A stretch of DNA of 64,000 nucleotides from Advenella sp. S44 (GCF_002810445.1 NZ_NEXS01000001.1:1-64000), one strand, 5' to 3'; positions 54,431-63,363 are shown, counted from the first letter of the stretch. Notes: a model not told the origin generated them from the sequence alone. Numbers and translations: made by a program.

Positions 54431-55987
54431 ATGAACGGAGCAGACAGTCTTTGCGATACCTTGCTGGAAAACGACATTGATGTGTGTTTTGCCAACCCGG
54501 GTACATCGGAAATGCATTTTGTAGCAGCGCTGGATCGCAAGCCGCAAATGCGTTGCGTGCTGGGATTATTTGAGGGCGTTGTGACCGGCGCGGCCGACGG
54601 TTATGCTCGAATGGCCGACAAGCCGGCGGCAACGCTGCTGCATTGCGGACCGGGCATGGCAAACGGCCTTGCCAATATGCATAACGCGAGGCGCGCTCAC
54701 ACCCCCATGGTCAATGTGGTTGGCGATCACGCCAGTTATCATCTGCAATACGACGCGCCACTGACCAGCGATATCGAAAGCCTGGCTACCCCCATGTCCG
54801 ATTGGGTAAGACGGATTCAGTCTGCTGACGACGTGTCTGGTGCAGCGGCAGCGGCCATAAGCGCGGCCAACAGTGGCTACGGCGCTGTCGCTACGCTGAT
54901 CCTGCCGGCTGACGCAGCATGGACTGAAACCGCGACCCCCATACAGAAAGCGCCGCCCGTCCAACGCACCCATGTTGCTCCTGATGCCTTGCGCGCCGCA
55001 ACCGAAGCGCTTAATAACGGTCGCAATACGGTGATTCTGCTTTCGGGCAAAGCACTGCGCAGCAAGGCGCTGGAGACAGCAGCCAGGATTGCCGAACGCA
55101 CCGGCGCCCGACTGATGGCGCAACAGTCCAATGGACGCATCGAACGTGGCGCCGGCCGTGTCCGGATTGAACGCGTACCTTTTAGCGTTGACCTGGCGCT
55201 CAACGCGTTGCAAGACACCGAGCAGTTAATTCTGGTGGGTGCGAAGACCCCGGTGGCGTTTTTTGCTTACCCAGGCAAGCCAGGCGAGCTGGTTCCGGAA
55301 AATTGCAAACGTATTGAATTGACCCAACCGGATGATGATCTGCCCGGCGCACTGGAGGCTTTGGCTGATGCCGTTGGCGCCGTTGGCGCCACCAGCACCC
55401 CTATTACGCTGCTTGCCGAGCGTAGCGATATTGGCCTGCCATCCGGCAAACTGGATGCCGCCGCAGTGATTCAGGCCATTGGCAGCCTATTGCCAGAGAA
55501 CGCAATCATTTGCGATGAGTCGTTGACCTCGGGACGAGACGCATTCAAATCCACTTTTAGCTCGGCACCCCACGATTTTCTGCAGATTACGGGCGGCGCC
55601 ATTGGTATCGGCATTCCGATGGCCACAGGCGCTGCGGTCGCATGTCCGGATCGCAAAGTGGTGCTGATGCAGGCCGACGGCAGCGGCATGTACACGCTGC
55701 AAGCCCTGTGGACACAGGCCCGCGAACAATTGGATGTTGTCACCATCATTTTTGCAAATCGCAGTTATGCCATATTGCATAACGAATTTAAGCAGGTCGG
55801 CGCCGGCGCGCCCGGTCACAATGCCCACCGTATGCTGGATCTGGACAGCCCCGCCTTCGACTGGGTTCACATGGCCAATGCAGCCGGCGTTGAAGCCGCC
55901 CGGGTCACCACAACCGCTGACTTGTCCGATGTGCTGCGAAGCGCCATGGCGCGCAAGGGGCCGTTTCTGATCGAAGCGGTGATCTGA
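54431..55987 (+). CDS. ThDP-dependent enzyme, acetolactate synthase/benzoylformate decarboxylase superfamily
   Basis: The 518-residue protein has the three-domain ThDP fold: a Pyr domain with the catalytic Glu27 in NPGTSEMHF, a central domain (about 185-330) and a PP domain with the metal-binding motif ADG-x25-N (Asp416, Asn443). The first position of GDG is Ala, as seems common in this subgroup annotated as acetolactate synthase-like. It is unlikely to be the housekeeping IlvB, since no small subunit is adjacent. A 2-oxo-acid decarboxylase or carboligase in carboxylate catabolism, with the Bug receptor upstream, is inferred. A strong hairpin follows the gene. Confidence 0.82.
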   Translation: MNGADSLCDTLLENDIDVCFANPGTSEMHFVAALDRKPQMRCVLGLFEGVVTGAADGYARMADKPAATLLHCGPGMANGLANMHNARRAHTPMVNVVGDHASYHLQYDAPLTSDIESLATPMSDWVRRIQSADDVSGAAAAAISAANSGYGAVATLILPADAAWTETATPIQKAPPVQRTHVAPDALRAATEALNNGRNTVILLSGKALRSKALETAARIAERTGARLMAQQSNGRIERGAGRVRIERVPFSVDLALNALQDTEQLILVGAKTPVAFFAYPGKPGELVPENCKRIELTQPDDDLPGALEALADAVGAVGATSTPITLLAERSDIGLPSGKLDAAAVIQAIGSLLPENAIICDESLTSGRDAFKSTFSSAPHDFLQITGGAIGIGIPMATGAAVACPDRKVVLMQADGSGMYTLQALWTQAREQLDVVTIIFANRSYAILHNEFKQVGAGAPGHNAHRMLDLDSPAFDWVHMANAAGVEAARVTTTADLSDVLRSAMARKGPFLIEAVI

Positions 55988-55997
55988 TTCAGTATCC

Positions 55998-56029
55998 GGT
56001 GAGCGCAATGGTATGTTGCTGCGCTCACC
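55998..56029. terminator. Bidirectional hairpin between convergent genes
   Basis: GGTGAGCGCA (55998-56007) and TGCGCTCACC (56020-56029) form a perfect 10 bp GC-rich stem, 10 bp after the ThDP enzyme stop and 28 bp before the end of the convergent lysR gene. It is well placed to end both transcripts, although neither side has a long T-run. Confidence 0.6.
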
Positions 56030-56057
56030 CCCTATGTGTATTCGGTTGTGTATTCAG

Positions 56058-57005
56058 CTACCCTGACTTTCGATCACGCGATTTGACCGGTCTTGCTCCC
56101 AGAAAATCATCGATTTGGGTTTGTACTTCGCTCATTTGAATTCGCATGAACTTAAGAAACTGCTTGGAACTTTCCGAAAATAGTTTATCTGACCGAAACA
56201 GCAGAATCGCGCGAAACTCGACATCAAATAGCGCTCGCTTCAGCAGCAGTCCACTGTCGGCATAACCTATTGCGGTCACAGGATTGGCAACGCCGATGCC
56301 CACCCCTTGCCTGGCCAGCTCACATACGGTTTGCGAATAAGGCGTTTCAACGATACGTCTGGGCACCACGTTGGCGTTCTGCAGCAGGGCATCCAGGCGA
56401 ATGCGACTACTGTCTTCGGCATTAAGTGCGATGAAGTCCATATCCTGAAGATCTGTGAGCGCGATAACCGACTTATTGCGCAATGGATGGTCTTGACGCA
56501 TGACGACCACGCATTGTGTTCTGTAAAACAGCGAGTGTTCCAGCCCGGCCAGTGACATTTCGTCTGCCATTAAACCAAAATCGGCTTGGCCCGAGGTCAC
56601 ATGCGCATGCACGTCCTTGGAACTCATGATTTGTAAAGAGATATAGGTTTCCGGAAAACGCTGGCGAAAGGACGCCACGACATGCGGCAAAAAGCTAAAG
56701 CCCAGCGCAGGGTACACGGCAGCAGTCAATCTGTCCGAACCACCGGACTTCAGGCTGCGAACGCGATGTTCTATTGCCTGCATACCAACAAAATGACGCT
56801 CAATATCATTGAGCAATATTTGCGCCTCGCGGGTGGGGACCAGTCGGCCGCGGATTCGTTCGAACAAACACAGATCGGCCGAGGTTTCCAGCTTGCGCAG
56901 GGATTGGCTGACAGCCGATTGCGAAATGCCTAGCAAAGCCGCCGTCTTGCTGGCCGTCCCGGACACCATGACCGAGCGGAAAATTTCGATGTCCCGGGCG
57001 TTCAT
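56058..57005 (-). CDS. LysR-family transcriptional regulator
   Basis: The 315-residue protein has an N-terminal LysR helix-turn-helix (about 1-60, with TASKTAALLGISQSAVSQSLRKLE) and a periplasmic-binding-protein-like effector domain (about 90-290). It lies in the same direction as the amino-acid ABC genes, 110 bp downstream of the ATPase, and is convergent with the ThDP enzyme. It has no divergent partner, so its target is unclear. The ABC operon or the repeat-associated ThDP gene are candidates. Confidence 0.9.
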   Translation of the reverse strand: MNARDIEIFRSVMVSGTASKTAALLGISQSAVSQSLRKLETSADLCLFERIRGRLVPTREAQILLNDIERHFVGMQAIEHRVRSLKSGGSDRLTAAVYPALGFSFLPHVVASFRQRFPETYISLQIMSSKDVHAHVTSGQADFGLMADEMSLAGLEHSLFYRTQCVVVMRQDHPLRNKSVIALTDLQDMDFIALNAEDSSRIRLDALLQNANVVPRRIVETPYSQTVCELARQGVGIGVANPVTAIGYADSGLLLKRALFDVEFRAILLFRSDKLFSESSKQFLKFMRIQMSEVQTQIDDFLGARPVKSRDRKSG

Positions 57006-57115
57006 ATGCGGCTCCTGGAAGGCTATTGATCGCCAGCGGCGGTAATCACACAGGCATGAATGGCCAGTTCACGCAGACAAGGCCGACCATCCATGACCAA
57101 TTGCCAATGGTAAGG

Positions 57116-57886
57116 CTAGTCCACCTGCCCCAGAAACTGGGTAATGCGCAAATTGCCCTGATCGCTGAAAAAGTGCTCTGCCGACGTATTTTCCAGGATG
57201 GAACCGCGCTCCATGAAGATTATACGGTTTGCGACACTTTTGGCAAACCGGACCTCGTGGGTGACAACGATCATGGTCATACCGTCACGCGCCAGTGCCC
57301 GCATAACCTTGAGCACGTCGTCACGCAATTCGGGATCAAGCGCAGAGGTCGGCTCATCAAACAGGATGACTTCGGGATCCATCGCCAACCCTCTAGCAAT
57401 TGCCACCCGCTGCTTTTGCCCGCCCGACAAATGGGCCGGATACTCATTTGCCTTTTGCGCAAGGCCCACGCGCTCAAGCAACTGCATGCCCTTCTCTGTC
57501 GCAGGCCCTTTGCTCATACCTTGAACACTGATCAATCCCTCAATCACATTTGCGATTGCAGTCATGTGCGGGAACAGGTTGAATGACTGGAAAACCATGG
57601 CCGATTTTCTGCGTATCTGCTGGATCTCTTGCTTTTGCCTGCCTGTATATTGCTGCTTGGGCTGCACCGTGACGCGGATTCCGCCGATTTCGACCATGCC
57701 ACTGTCCGGCTGCTCCAGGAAATTGAGGGATCTCAGCAGAGTGGTCTTTCCGGAACCCGACGGCCCCATGATAACGACCACTTCTCCTTTGTCTACATCC
57801 AGATCGACGCTATGCAAAACGCGGGTTCCCGCGTAGCTTTTGCAAATACCGCGAGCCTGTACTGCGCTTGTGATTTCAGATGTCAT
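57116..57886 (-). CDS. Polar amino-acid ABC importer ATPase
   Basis: The ATG at 57886 overlaps the permease stop (ATGA), giving 256 residues. Motifs are Walker A GPSGSGKTT, signature LSGGQKQRVAIARGL, Walker B VILFDEPTSALDPE and the switch His in VVTHEVRFA, with YPAHLSGGQ typical of GlnQ/TcyC ATPases. It powers the importer formed with the two upstream genes. Association with a beta-lyase-like gene suggests sulfur amino acids such as cystine, by inference. Confidence 0.93.
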   Translation of the reverse strand: MTSEITSAVQARGICKSYAGTRVLHSVDLDVDKGEVVVIMGPSGSGKTTLLRSLNFLEQPDSGMVEIGGIRVTVQPKQQYTGRQKQEIQQIRRKSAMVFQSFNLFPHMTAIANVIEGLISVQGMSKGPATEKGMQLLERVGLAQKANEYPAHLSGGQKQRVAIARGLAMDPEVILFDEPTSALDPELRDDVLKVMRALARDGMTMIVVTHEVRFAKSVANRIIFMERGSILENTSAEHFFSDQGNLRITQFLGQVD

Positions 57887-58533
57887 CGAATATGCCTCGC
57901 ACACCGTTGCTCCAGATAAGTCTGAAGAATTGTCAATATTTGGTTGATGATCCAGTAGATGGCGCCGACCATGAGAAACATCTCCATGTAGCGAAACGTA
58001 GCCGCCCCGACCTGGTCAGCCACGCGAGTCAATTCCACCACTGTGACAGTGGATGCGAGCGAAGTATCCTTGACCAGCGCGATCAGACGGCTGCCTACCG
58101 TCGGAATGGCAATGACCAGGCCCTGGGGCAGGATGATCCGCTGCATCAGTTTGCGATAACTCAGTCCCATGGACAGTCCTGCTTCCCACTGACCTTCGTC
58201 CACGGCATTGATGCCGGAGCGGAAGTTTTCACTCAGATAGGAAGCGGAAAACAGCGTCAGGGCAATAATGGCAGAGGGTACGGGCTCAAGAACAATGCCT
58301 ATGCGCGGCAGGCCAAAATAAATGAGCAGCAACTGCACCAATAACGGCGTGCCGCGAAAGATGGACACGTAAACAAATGCCGTGTAGCGCAGCAACCTGA
58401 ATGACGAGATCCGGGCCAGCGCAATAAACAAACCGAGTATGCAACCCAGTATAAAAGAGCTGGCCGACAACAACAAAGTCAAGAGTAATGCGTTTTGCAG
58501 CAGCGGCAACGCCCGCATGAACAGCTCTAGCAT
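57883..58533 (-). CDS. Polar amino-acid ABC importer permease
   Basis: The 216-residue HisM/TcyB-type permease has about five membrane segments and the coupling motif EGQWEAGLSMGLSYRKLMQRIILPQG near 130-155. It also carries FRGTPLLVQLLLIYFGLP, the standard start of the transport domain in this family. A single permease gene implies a homodimer. It starts two bases after the binding-protein stop and overlaps the ATPase start. Confidence 0.92.
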   Translation of the reverse strand: MLELFMRALPLLQNALLLTLLLSASSFILGCILGLFIALARISSFRLLRYTAFVYVSIFRGTPLLVQLLLIYFGLPRIGIVLEPVPSAIIALTLFSASYLSENFRSGINAVDEGQWEAGLSMGLSYRKLMQRIILPQGLVIAIPTVGSRLIALVKDTSLASTVTVVELTRVADQVGAATFRYMEMFLMVGAIYWIINQILTILQTYLEQRCARHIR

Positions 58534-58535
58534 GG

Positions 58536-59396
58536 TTATTTCCCCTCTGCTGCGATTTCTTCTTTGGCTGCCGCTATTGAATCCAGCATGTTGTAGTCCT
58601 TGCCGACAAACTCATTGCTTATGCGTTCGACAGTGCCGTCCTTGAGCATGCTATCCAATGCGCTATTGACGGCTTCACGCAAGGCGTCCTGTCCTTTTGG
58701 CAGTGCCGCCGCCGCCAACTGGTATGTTAAAGGCTCGCCAACCTCCTTGACCGGGATCCCCTTGGCGTGCGCATACTTCATACCGCCGAAATGCGAAATA
58801 ATGACAGCATCGATCCTGCCATTGGCGATATCATTGAAAATGAGCGCGCCGTTATCGTAGCCCCGGATATCCGAATCAGTCAGATGCTCGCGCGCCCAGC
58901 TTTCGTTGGATGAACCGGTTGACACTCCGACTTTCTTGCCAGCCAGTGTTGCTTTATCTGTAATATCGGTATTGTCATTACGAACGAAAATGCGAAACAC
59001 TTCAACCCCATAGGGGATGGAAAAATCAACCTGCTTGCGACGCGTCTCGGTAGGCGTCATATCGTTCATGACCAGATCGTATTTATCTGTCTTCAATCCT
59101 TCGACAAAGTTCTTATAAGTATCGCCAACAAATTTTATTTTCAGCGTTCCCATGCGTTGCGCCACTTCTTTGGCAATGGCAACATCGTAGCCGGTCAATT
59201 GATTTTTTTCGTCAAGCATGCTCCAGGGTGGGCTGGCCTGAGTATTGGCAATGCGTATGACGCCAGCGCTTTTGATTTTTTCCAGCAGATCCGTTTGCTG
59301 TGCAAGTGCAGGCGCAGCAACGCTCATTCCCCCTATGGCCAAAATCAGCATGCTTGCCAGCTGCCGTGATCCACGTACCCATCTCATTGTTTTCAT
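58536..59396 (-). CDS. Amino-acid ABC importer binding protein (SBP family 3)
   Basis: From the ATG at 59396, with GGAG eight bases upstream, the protein has about 286 residues and a signal peptide ending APALA|QQ. Family 3 features include SPPWSMLDEKNQLTGYDVAIAKEVAQRMG and KYDLVMNDMTPTETRRKQVDFSIPYG, which line the amino-acid pocket, then KVGVSTGSSNE. It is the first transport gene, 130 bp after the beta-lyase-like gene, with a strong hairpin between them. The ligand is a polar amino acid, possibly cystine or cysteine. Confidence 0.92.
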   Translation of the reverse strand: MKTMRWVRGSRQLASMLILAIGGMSVAAPALAQQTDLLEKIKSAGVIRIANTQASPPWSMLDEKNQLTGYDVAIAKEVAQRMGTLKIKFVGDTYKNFVEGLKTDKYDLVMNDMTPTETRRKQVDFSIPYGVEVFRIFVRNDNTDITDKATLAGKKVGVSTGSSNESWAREHLTDSDIRGYDNGALIFNDIANGRIDAVIISHFGGMKYAHAKGIPVKEVGEPLTYQLAAAALPKGQDALREAVNSALDSMLKDGTVERISNEFVGKDYNMLDSIAAAKEEIAAEGK

Positions 59397-59434
59397 ATTA
59401 TGTCTCCACATAGATTTGATGTTGCGTTCCATTC

Positions 59435-59471
59435 GCATCCGGTGCGCCAGTTACGGGCGCATACCGGATGC
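59435..59471 (-). terminator. Strong GC-rich hairpin between beta-lyase and ABC genes
   Basis: GCATCCGGT-GCGCC (59435-59448) pairs with GGCGC-AT-ACCGGATGC (59456-59471), giving 14 pairs with a two-base bulge and a 7-base loop. On the minus transcript it lies downstream of the beta-lyase stop and about 40 bases before the binding-protein ATG. No U-run follows, so attenuation or differential mRNA stability between the two parts is likely. Confidence 0.5.
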
Positions 59472-59526
59472 AACCTCTCTGTCTTTACAGCAGATTTACC
59501 GCTTACCGCCTGTCGTCCTACCCGGT

Positions 59527-60678
59527 CTATTTGCAAGCCTGGACATAGGCGTGCAAGGCGTTTTTTAAATCCTGGATAATCAGTTCGGGATCCTCCAATC
59601 CTGCCGATAACCTGATGATGGCCTGGTCCGTTCTCGAAAACATCCTGTCGCGCTGCATGTGCGCTGGATAGAACGCGATCAGACTGTGTACGCCGCCCCA
59701 ACTGGCGCCAAGCACAAGGTGCTCCAGCGCCGCAAAAAACGCGCGATATGCGTGTTCATTGTCCTGCTTGAGCGTAAACGAAAACAGGCAACCGCCCGGT
59801 CCGAAATCACGTTTCCATACTTCATGCCCCTGATCGCCGGGCAGGCAGGGAAACAGCATGTCCCTCACTTCGGGCTGTTGCTGCAACCATGTGGCAATGG
59901 TCATGGCGTTCTCGCTCTGCCGACGGTATCTGATCTCGAAGGTTTCTAGCCCACGCAACACGAGAAAACAATCATCCGGACTGGTCTGCAACCCCATGAT
60001 GCTTTGCGTCTCGCGCAACTGTGCGAACTGCTGGGCATCATTGGTGATGACGGCACCAAGCAGCAAATCGGAGTGGCCACCGAAAAACTTGGTTGCGGCC
60101 TCGACACACAAATCAACGCCGTGTTCAAGCGGGCGAAAGCCCAGTGGCGAGGCCCAGGTATTGTCCATCATGGTCATGACACCCTGTTTTTTGGCTTCGG
60201 TCACAATTGCCGGGATGTCGGGCATTTCCATGGTGACCGTCCCCGGCGCCTCGACACAAATCATCTTTGTATTGGGTCTGATAAAACGTGATATTTCATG
60301 CGCAATAGCTGGGGGATAATATTCAACCTCGACCCCCAGGCGGGCCAGCCATTTTTCTGCATAGGTTTTCAGGGCGCCATAGCTCGCTGCCGAAATAAGC
60401 AGATGATCTCCACCTTGCACGAATGCCATCACGGCAAGACATAATGCTGCCTGTCCCGATGGCGTCACGGCGCAGTGCCGGCCGCCTTCAAGGCGAGCAA
60501 TCTCCTGCTCCAGCAGACGGGCGGTTGGGGTGCCCGTGATGCCATAGCTGAAGCCGTCCGGTTGCCGCGACTTTCTGTGGATGAAGGATTCAACATCGTC
60601 AAAAACAACGGTAGAGGCGCGCCAGACCGGGGCCGACAGGCCTGCAAATGCTTCGTTTGCTTGGTAATACTTCTTCAT
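59527..60678 (-). CDS. Cys/Met-metabolism PLP enzyme (cystathionine beta-lyase-like)
   Basis: From the ATG at 60678 the protein has 383 residues; an upstream in-frame TTG at 60687 has no better signal. It shows FSYGITGTPTARLLEQEIARLEGG, CAVTPSGQAALCLAVMAF, MMDNTWASPLGFRPLEHG and the PLP-lysine site in AATKFFGGHSDLLLGAV, all hallmarks of the MetB/MetC family. The DNTWASP and GHSD forms are typical of MetC-type beta-lyases that release thiol, pyruvate and ammonia. The amino-acid importer downstream and MocR regulator upstream suggest uptake and breakdown of a sulfur amino acid. Exact reaction is uncertain. Confidence 0.85.
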   Translation of the reverse strand: MKKYYQANEAFAGLSAPVWRASTVVFDDVESFIHRKSRQPDGFSYGITGTPTARLLEQEIARLEGGRHCAVTPSGQAALCLAVMAFVQGGDHLLISAASYGALKTYAEKWLARLGVEVEYYPPAIAHEISRFIRPNTKMICVEAPGTVTMEMPDIPAIVTEAKKQGVMTMMDNTWASPLGFRPLEHGVDLCVEAATKFFGGHSDLLLGAVITNDAQQFAQLRETQSIMGLQTSPDDCFLVLRGLETFEIRYRRQSENAMTIATWLQQQPEVRDMLFPCLPGDQGHEVWKRDFGPGGCLFSFTLKQDNEHAYRAFFAALEHLVLGASWGGVHSLIAFYPAHMQRDRMFSRTDQAIIRLSAGLEDPELIIQDLKNALHAYVQACK

Positions 60679-60743
60679 GGTAGTCAAAACTCAGAATGGG
60701 GAAAGTCTGGCCAGTGTTGCAGAAGTTGATACCAATGGCTACG

Positions 60744-60758
60744 CTTATAATTATTGAC
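60744..60758 (-). promoter_or_regulatory. Candidate regulator site upstream of beta-lyase gene
   Basis: On the minus strand this reads GTCAATAATTATAAG, almost identical to GTCATAATTATAAG at 62263-62276 in the mocR promoter region. CTTATA (60744-60749) and TATAAG (60761-60766) form an inverted repeat around it. It lies about 70 bp before the ATG, in the promoter zone, and may be a MocR-family operator. Confidence 0.4.
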
Positions 60759-60899
60759 TCTATAAGTAAAACTTAAGTGTGGTTGAAAAAACGTCTTTGC
60801 CGGTCGCGAACGTCCGGCAATTTTCAGGCATGTTGCTAGTGCCATCTGGCGATCGCTTTTGTCCATAAAATGTCGGGCCGTCGGCGATCAGGCTCCGCG

Positions 60900-62231
60900 T
60901 TACGCATACTCCGTCAAGCAACGCCTGACCCGCTCCAATGCCAGTTGCAATACGTCAAGCGTTACGGACCCCAGCGCCAGCCGAATGGCATGAGGTACAT
61001 GCACCGTAGTGGCGAAAGGCTCGGCCGTCGACACGGAAATCCGCTCCTGCATGAGAATTTTCGCAATCTGATCTGCCCGTACGTCTTCAGTCAGCGGGAT
61101 CCAGAGAAAGTAAGATGAGGGATGGCCAACGCACGATATACCCGACAGAATTTCGCGAGCCATGGCCTGGCGGCGTCGTGCATCTTCGCGTTTTTCCACT
61201 TCGAGCTGCAATACGGTGCCATCGCGAATCCATTCAATTGTCATGGCACTCATCACACCCGGCGTGCTCCAGGTGGTGGCCCGTATTGCCCGCTCCAGCG
61301 ACTGAATATGGGCAAGGGGTGCCGCGATTAGTCCCACGCGCAAACCAGCGGCAACGTTTTTTGAAAATCCGGTGACATAAATTGTGATATCCGGCGCCAA
61401 CTGGGCGATGGGCGCAGGCGCCTCTTCCACCAGAAAGGCATAGGCCGCATCTTCGATAATAAGCAGATTGTGATTGCGTGCAACAGCCACCAGTTGCAGC
61501 CTGCGTTCCTCGCTCATCACCCAGCCCAGCGGGTTATTCATTGTGGGCATGGTGTAGACGGCTCGTATGCGACGCGCACAACTCAATTTTTCCAGCGCAG
61601 CAATATCAGGACCGTAATTGTCTGCCGGGACGGGCACCAGCTCCAGGTGCAACATATCGGCCAGTACCCGAAAGCCGGGATAGGTCAACGCATCGACCGC
61701 AATCACGTCGCCAGGATTGAGGCATGCCATGGCGGTCACGGCCAGCCCATCCTGCGCGCCATTCACGATTAAAATTTGTTCAGCGCTCACGGTAAGTCCG
61801 CGACTCTCAAGATACTGCGCCAGTGCCTCCCGGTCGTGCTGTCTGCCGCCATAGGGCTGATAACGCAACAACGAGGCCAGGTCACCCGAAGTGGACAATT
61901 GCCGGAGTGCATTACGCAGCAATTCCGTTTGCTGAGGCAACGAAGGGTAATTGAAATTCAGATCGATCATGTCCGCGGCCACCACATGCTGGTCGACTCC
62001 CTGGCCCGGCGCCTGCGTAATAGCACGAACAAAAGTGCCACGGCCGGTTTCACCGCTAACCAGTCCCATGACTTCGAGTTCTGCATATACACGGGTTGCG
62101 GTGACCAGGGACATACCTTCGCGTGCGGCCAATTGCCTATGGGTAGGCAGGCGCGTCCCGGGGGTTAGCTGGCCGGTTCGGATCTGGTGTGCAAACCGAT
62201 CGACAAATGTTTTGTATCTGAGGCGGGCCAT
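60900..62231 (-). CDS. MocR/GntR-type regulator with aminotransferase-like domain
   Basis: From the ATG at 62231 the protein has 443 residues; the frame is open 12 codons further. A GntR winged helix is at the N-terminus (about 1-70, with YKTFVDRFAHQIRTGQLTPGTRLPTHRQLAAREGMS), followed by a type I aminotransferase-like domain (from about 100) containing YTMPTMNNPLGWVMSEERR and the PLP-lysine site TGFSKNVAAGLRVG. MocR proteins sense PLP adducts of amines or amino acids. It is divergent from an EamA exporter and lies directly upstream of the beta-lyase gene, so either or both may be targets. Confidence 0.9.
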   Translation of the reverse strand: MARLRYKTFVDRFAHQIRTGQLTPGTRLPTHRQLAAREGMSLVTATRVYAELEVMGLVSGETGRGTFVRAITQAPGQGVDQHVVAADMIDLNFNYPSLPQQTELLRNALRQLSTSGDLASLLRYQPYGGRQHDREALAQYLESRGLTVSAEQILIVNGAQDGLAVTAMACLNPGDVIAVDALTYPGFRVLADMLHLELVPVPADNYGPDIAALEKLSCARRIRAVYTMPTMNNPLGWVMSEERRLQLVAVARNHNLLIIEDAAYAFLVEEAPAPIAQLAPDITIYVTGFSKNVAAGLRVGLIAAPLAHIQSLERAIRATTWSTPGVMSAMTIEWIRDGTVLQLEVEKREDARRRQAMAREILSGISCVGHPSSYFLWIPLTEDVRADQIAKILMQERISVSTAEPFATTVHVPHAIRLALGSVTLDVLQLALERVRRCLTEYA

Positions 62232-62245
62232 ATGAATATGTATCC

Positions 62246-62274
62246 ATGACAATAATTTGATTGTCATAATTATA
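62246..62274 (-). promoter_or_regulatory. mocR promoter: -10 box and downstream inverted repeat
   Basis: ATGACAAT (62246-62253) and ATTGTCAT (62260-62267) form a perfect 8 bp inverted repeat with a 6-base centre. Directly upstream on the minus strand is TATAAT (62269-62274), a consensus -10 box; no good -35 hexamer is visible. The repeat would cover the transcription start, the usual place for an autorepression operator. Confidence 0.55.
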
Positions 62275-62484
62275 AGTTTTAAGATGGCGTGTTGCTATTG
62301 CGTTCGACATTGAATTTCGGGTCAATAGCAGAGTGATCGCACTGGAAATTGGCTCTCGGCTCAAGTTCAGAAGATCGTTCGGCCCGGGCCGACTCAGGAG
62401 TGAAAACAACTGAAGCATATCCTGTGTTGGCGTCTGCCGTGATGGTACGTGCGGTATTGTGTGGATGTTAATTCGAGTAAAACC

Positions 62485-63363
62485 ATGAAACAGGAAAATC
62501 GCCAGGCCAGCAAGACAGCAGGCTGGTTCAATGGATTTCTGGGCGTGCTGATTTTCAGCGGCTCGCTGCCGGCAACGCGCGTGGCGGTGCTTGAATTTGA
62601 CCCGATTTTCCTGACCGTCGCGCGTGCGACCATCGCCGGCCTTTTGGCCTTGCTGGTGTTGCTGGTGTTCCGGCAGAAACGTCCGACGCGGCCGCAGTTG
62701 GCGCCACTGTTTATCGTCGCCATTGGCGTGGTTCTCGGCTTCCCGCTACTGACGGCACTGGCCTTGCAACATGTGACCTCAGCTCATTCAATTGTGTTTA
62801 TCGGTCTGCTGCCACTGGCCACGGCCATATTCGGCGTCATGCGCGGCGGCGAGCATCCGCGCCCTGCTTTCTGGTTCTTCTCGGTAATGGGCAGCATGCT
62901 GGTTGCCGGCTTTGCACTGTCACAGGGGTTGAGTGCCTCTCTGACAGGCGATTTGCTGATGCTTGCCGCCATCATTGTCTGCGGACTGGGCTATGCCGAA
63001 GGTGCCGCGCTCTCGCGCACACTCGGTGGCTGGCAGGTAATCTGCTGGGCCTTGCTGCTGTCGCTGCCCGCCATGCTGATACTGTCGCTACTGACCTTGC
63101 CTGATACGTTCGCCAACATCAGCTGGCCGGCCTGGACAGGCCTGGCCTATGTGTCCTTGTTTAGTATGCTTATCGGTTTTGTATTCTGGTACCGCGGCCT
63201 GGCCCAGGGCGGCATTGCGGCCGTTGGCCAGTTGCAGTTATTGCAGCCATTTTTCGGCCTGGCGCTTGCTGCAACAATGCTGCATGAGCCGGTAAGCATG
63301 CTGATGGTGGGCGTCACCGTGGCTGTCATTGCCTGCGTCGCAGGATCCAAACGGTTCGCGTGA
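62485..63363 (+). CDS. EamA/DMT-family transporter
   Basis: From the ATG at 62485 the protein has about 292 residues with ten predicted membrane segments in two EamA repeats. The repeats contain FSGSLPATRVAVLEFDPIFLTVARATIAGLLALLVLL in the first half and SLFSMLIGFVFWYRGLAQGGIAAVGQLQLLQPFFGLALA in the second (about 215-250). A GTG 12 codons upstream is possible. Members export amino acids or metabolites. The gene is divergent from mocR over about 250 bp, a common pairing in which the regulator controls the exporter. Its TGA lies inside a hairpin. Confidence 0.88.
   Translation: MKQENRQASKTAGWFNGFLGVLIFSGSLPATRVAVLEFDPIFLTVARATIAGLLALLVLLVFRQKRPTRPQLAPLFIVAIGVVLGFPLLTALALQHVTSAHSIVFIGLLPLATAIFGVMRGGEHPRPAFWFFSVMGSMLVAGFALSQGLSASLTGDLLMLAAIIVCGLGYAEGAALSRTLGGWQVICWALLLSLPAMLILSLLTLPDTFANISWPAWTGLAYVSLFSMLIGFVFWYRGLAQGGIAAVGQLQLLQPFFGLALAATMLHEPVSMLMVGVTVAVIACVAGSKRFA

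Noticed and set aside
54431-55987. GDG to ADG change in the ThDP motif as a sign of inactivity
   Set aside because: The metal-binding Asp and Asn and the catalytic Glu are kept, and an Ala at this site appears usual for this subgroup as far as I recall.
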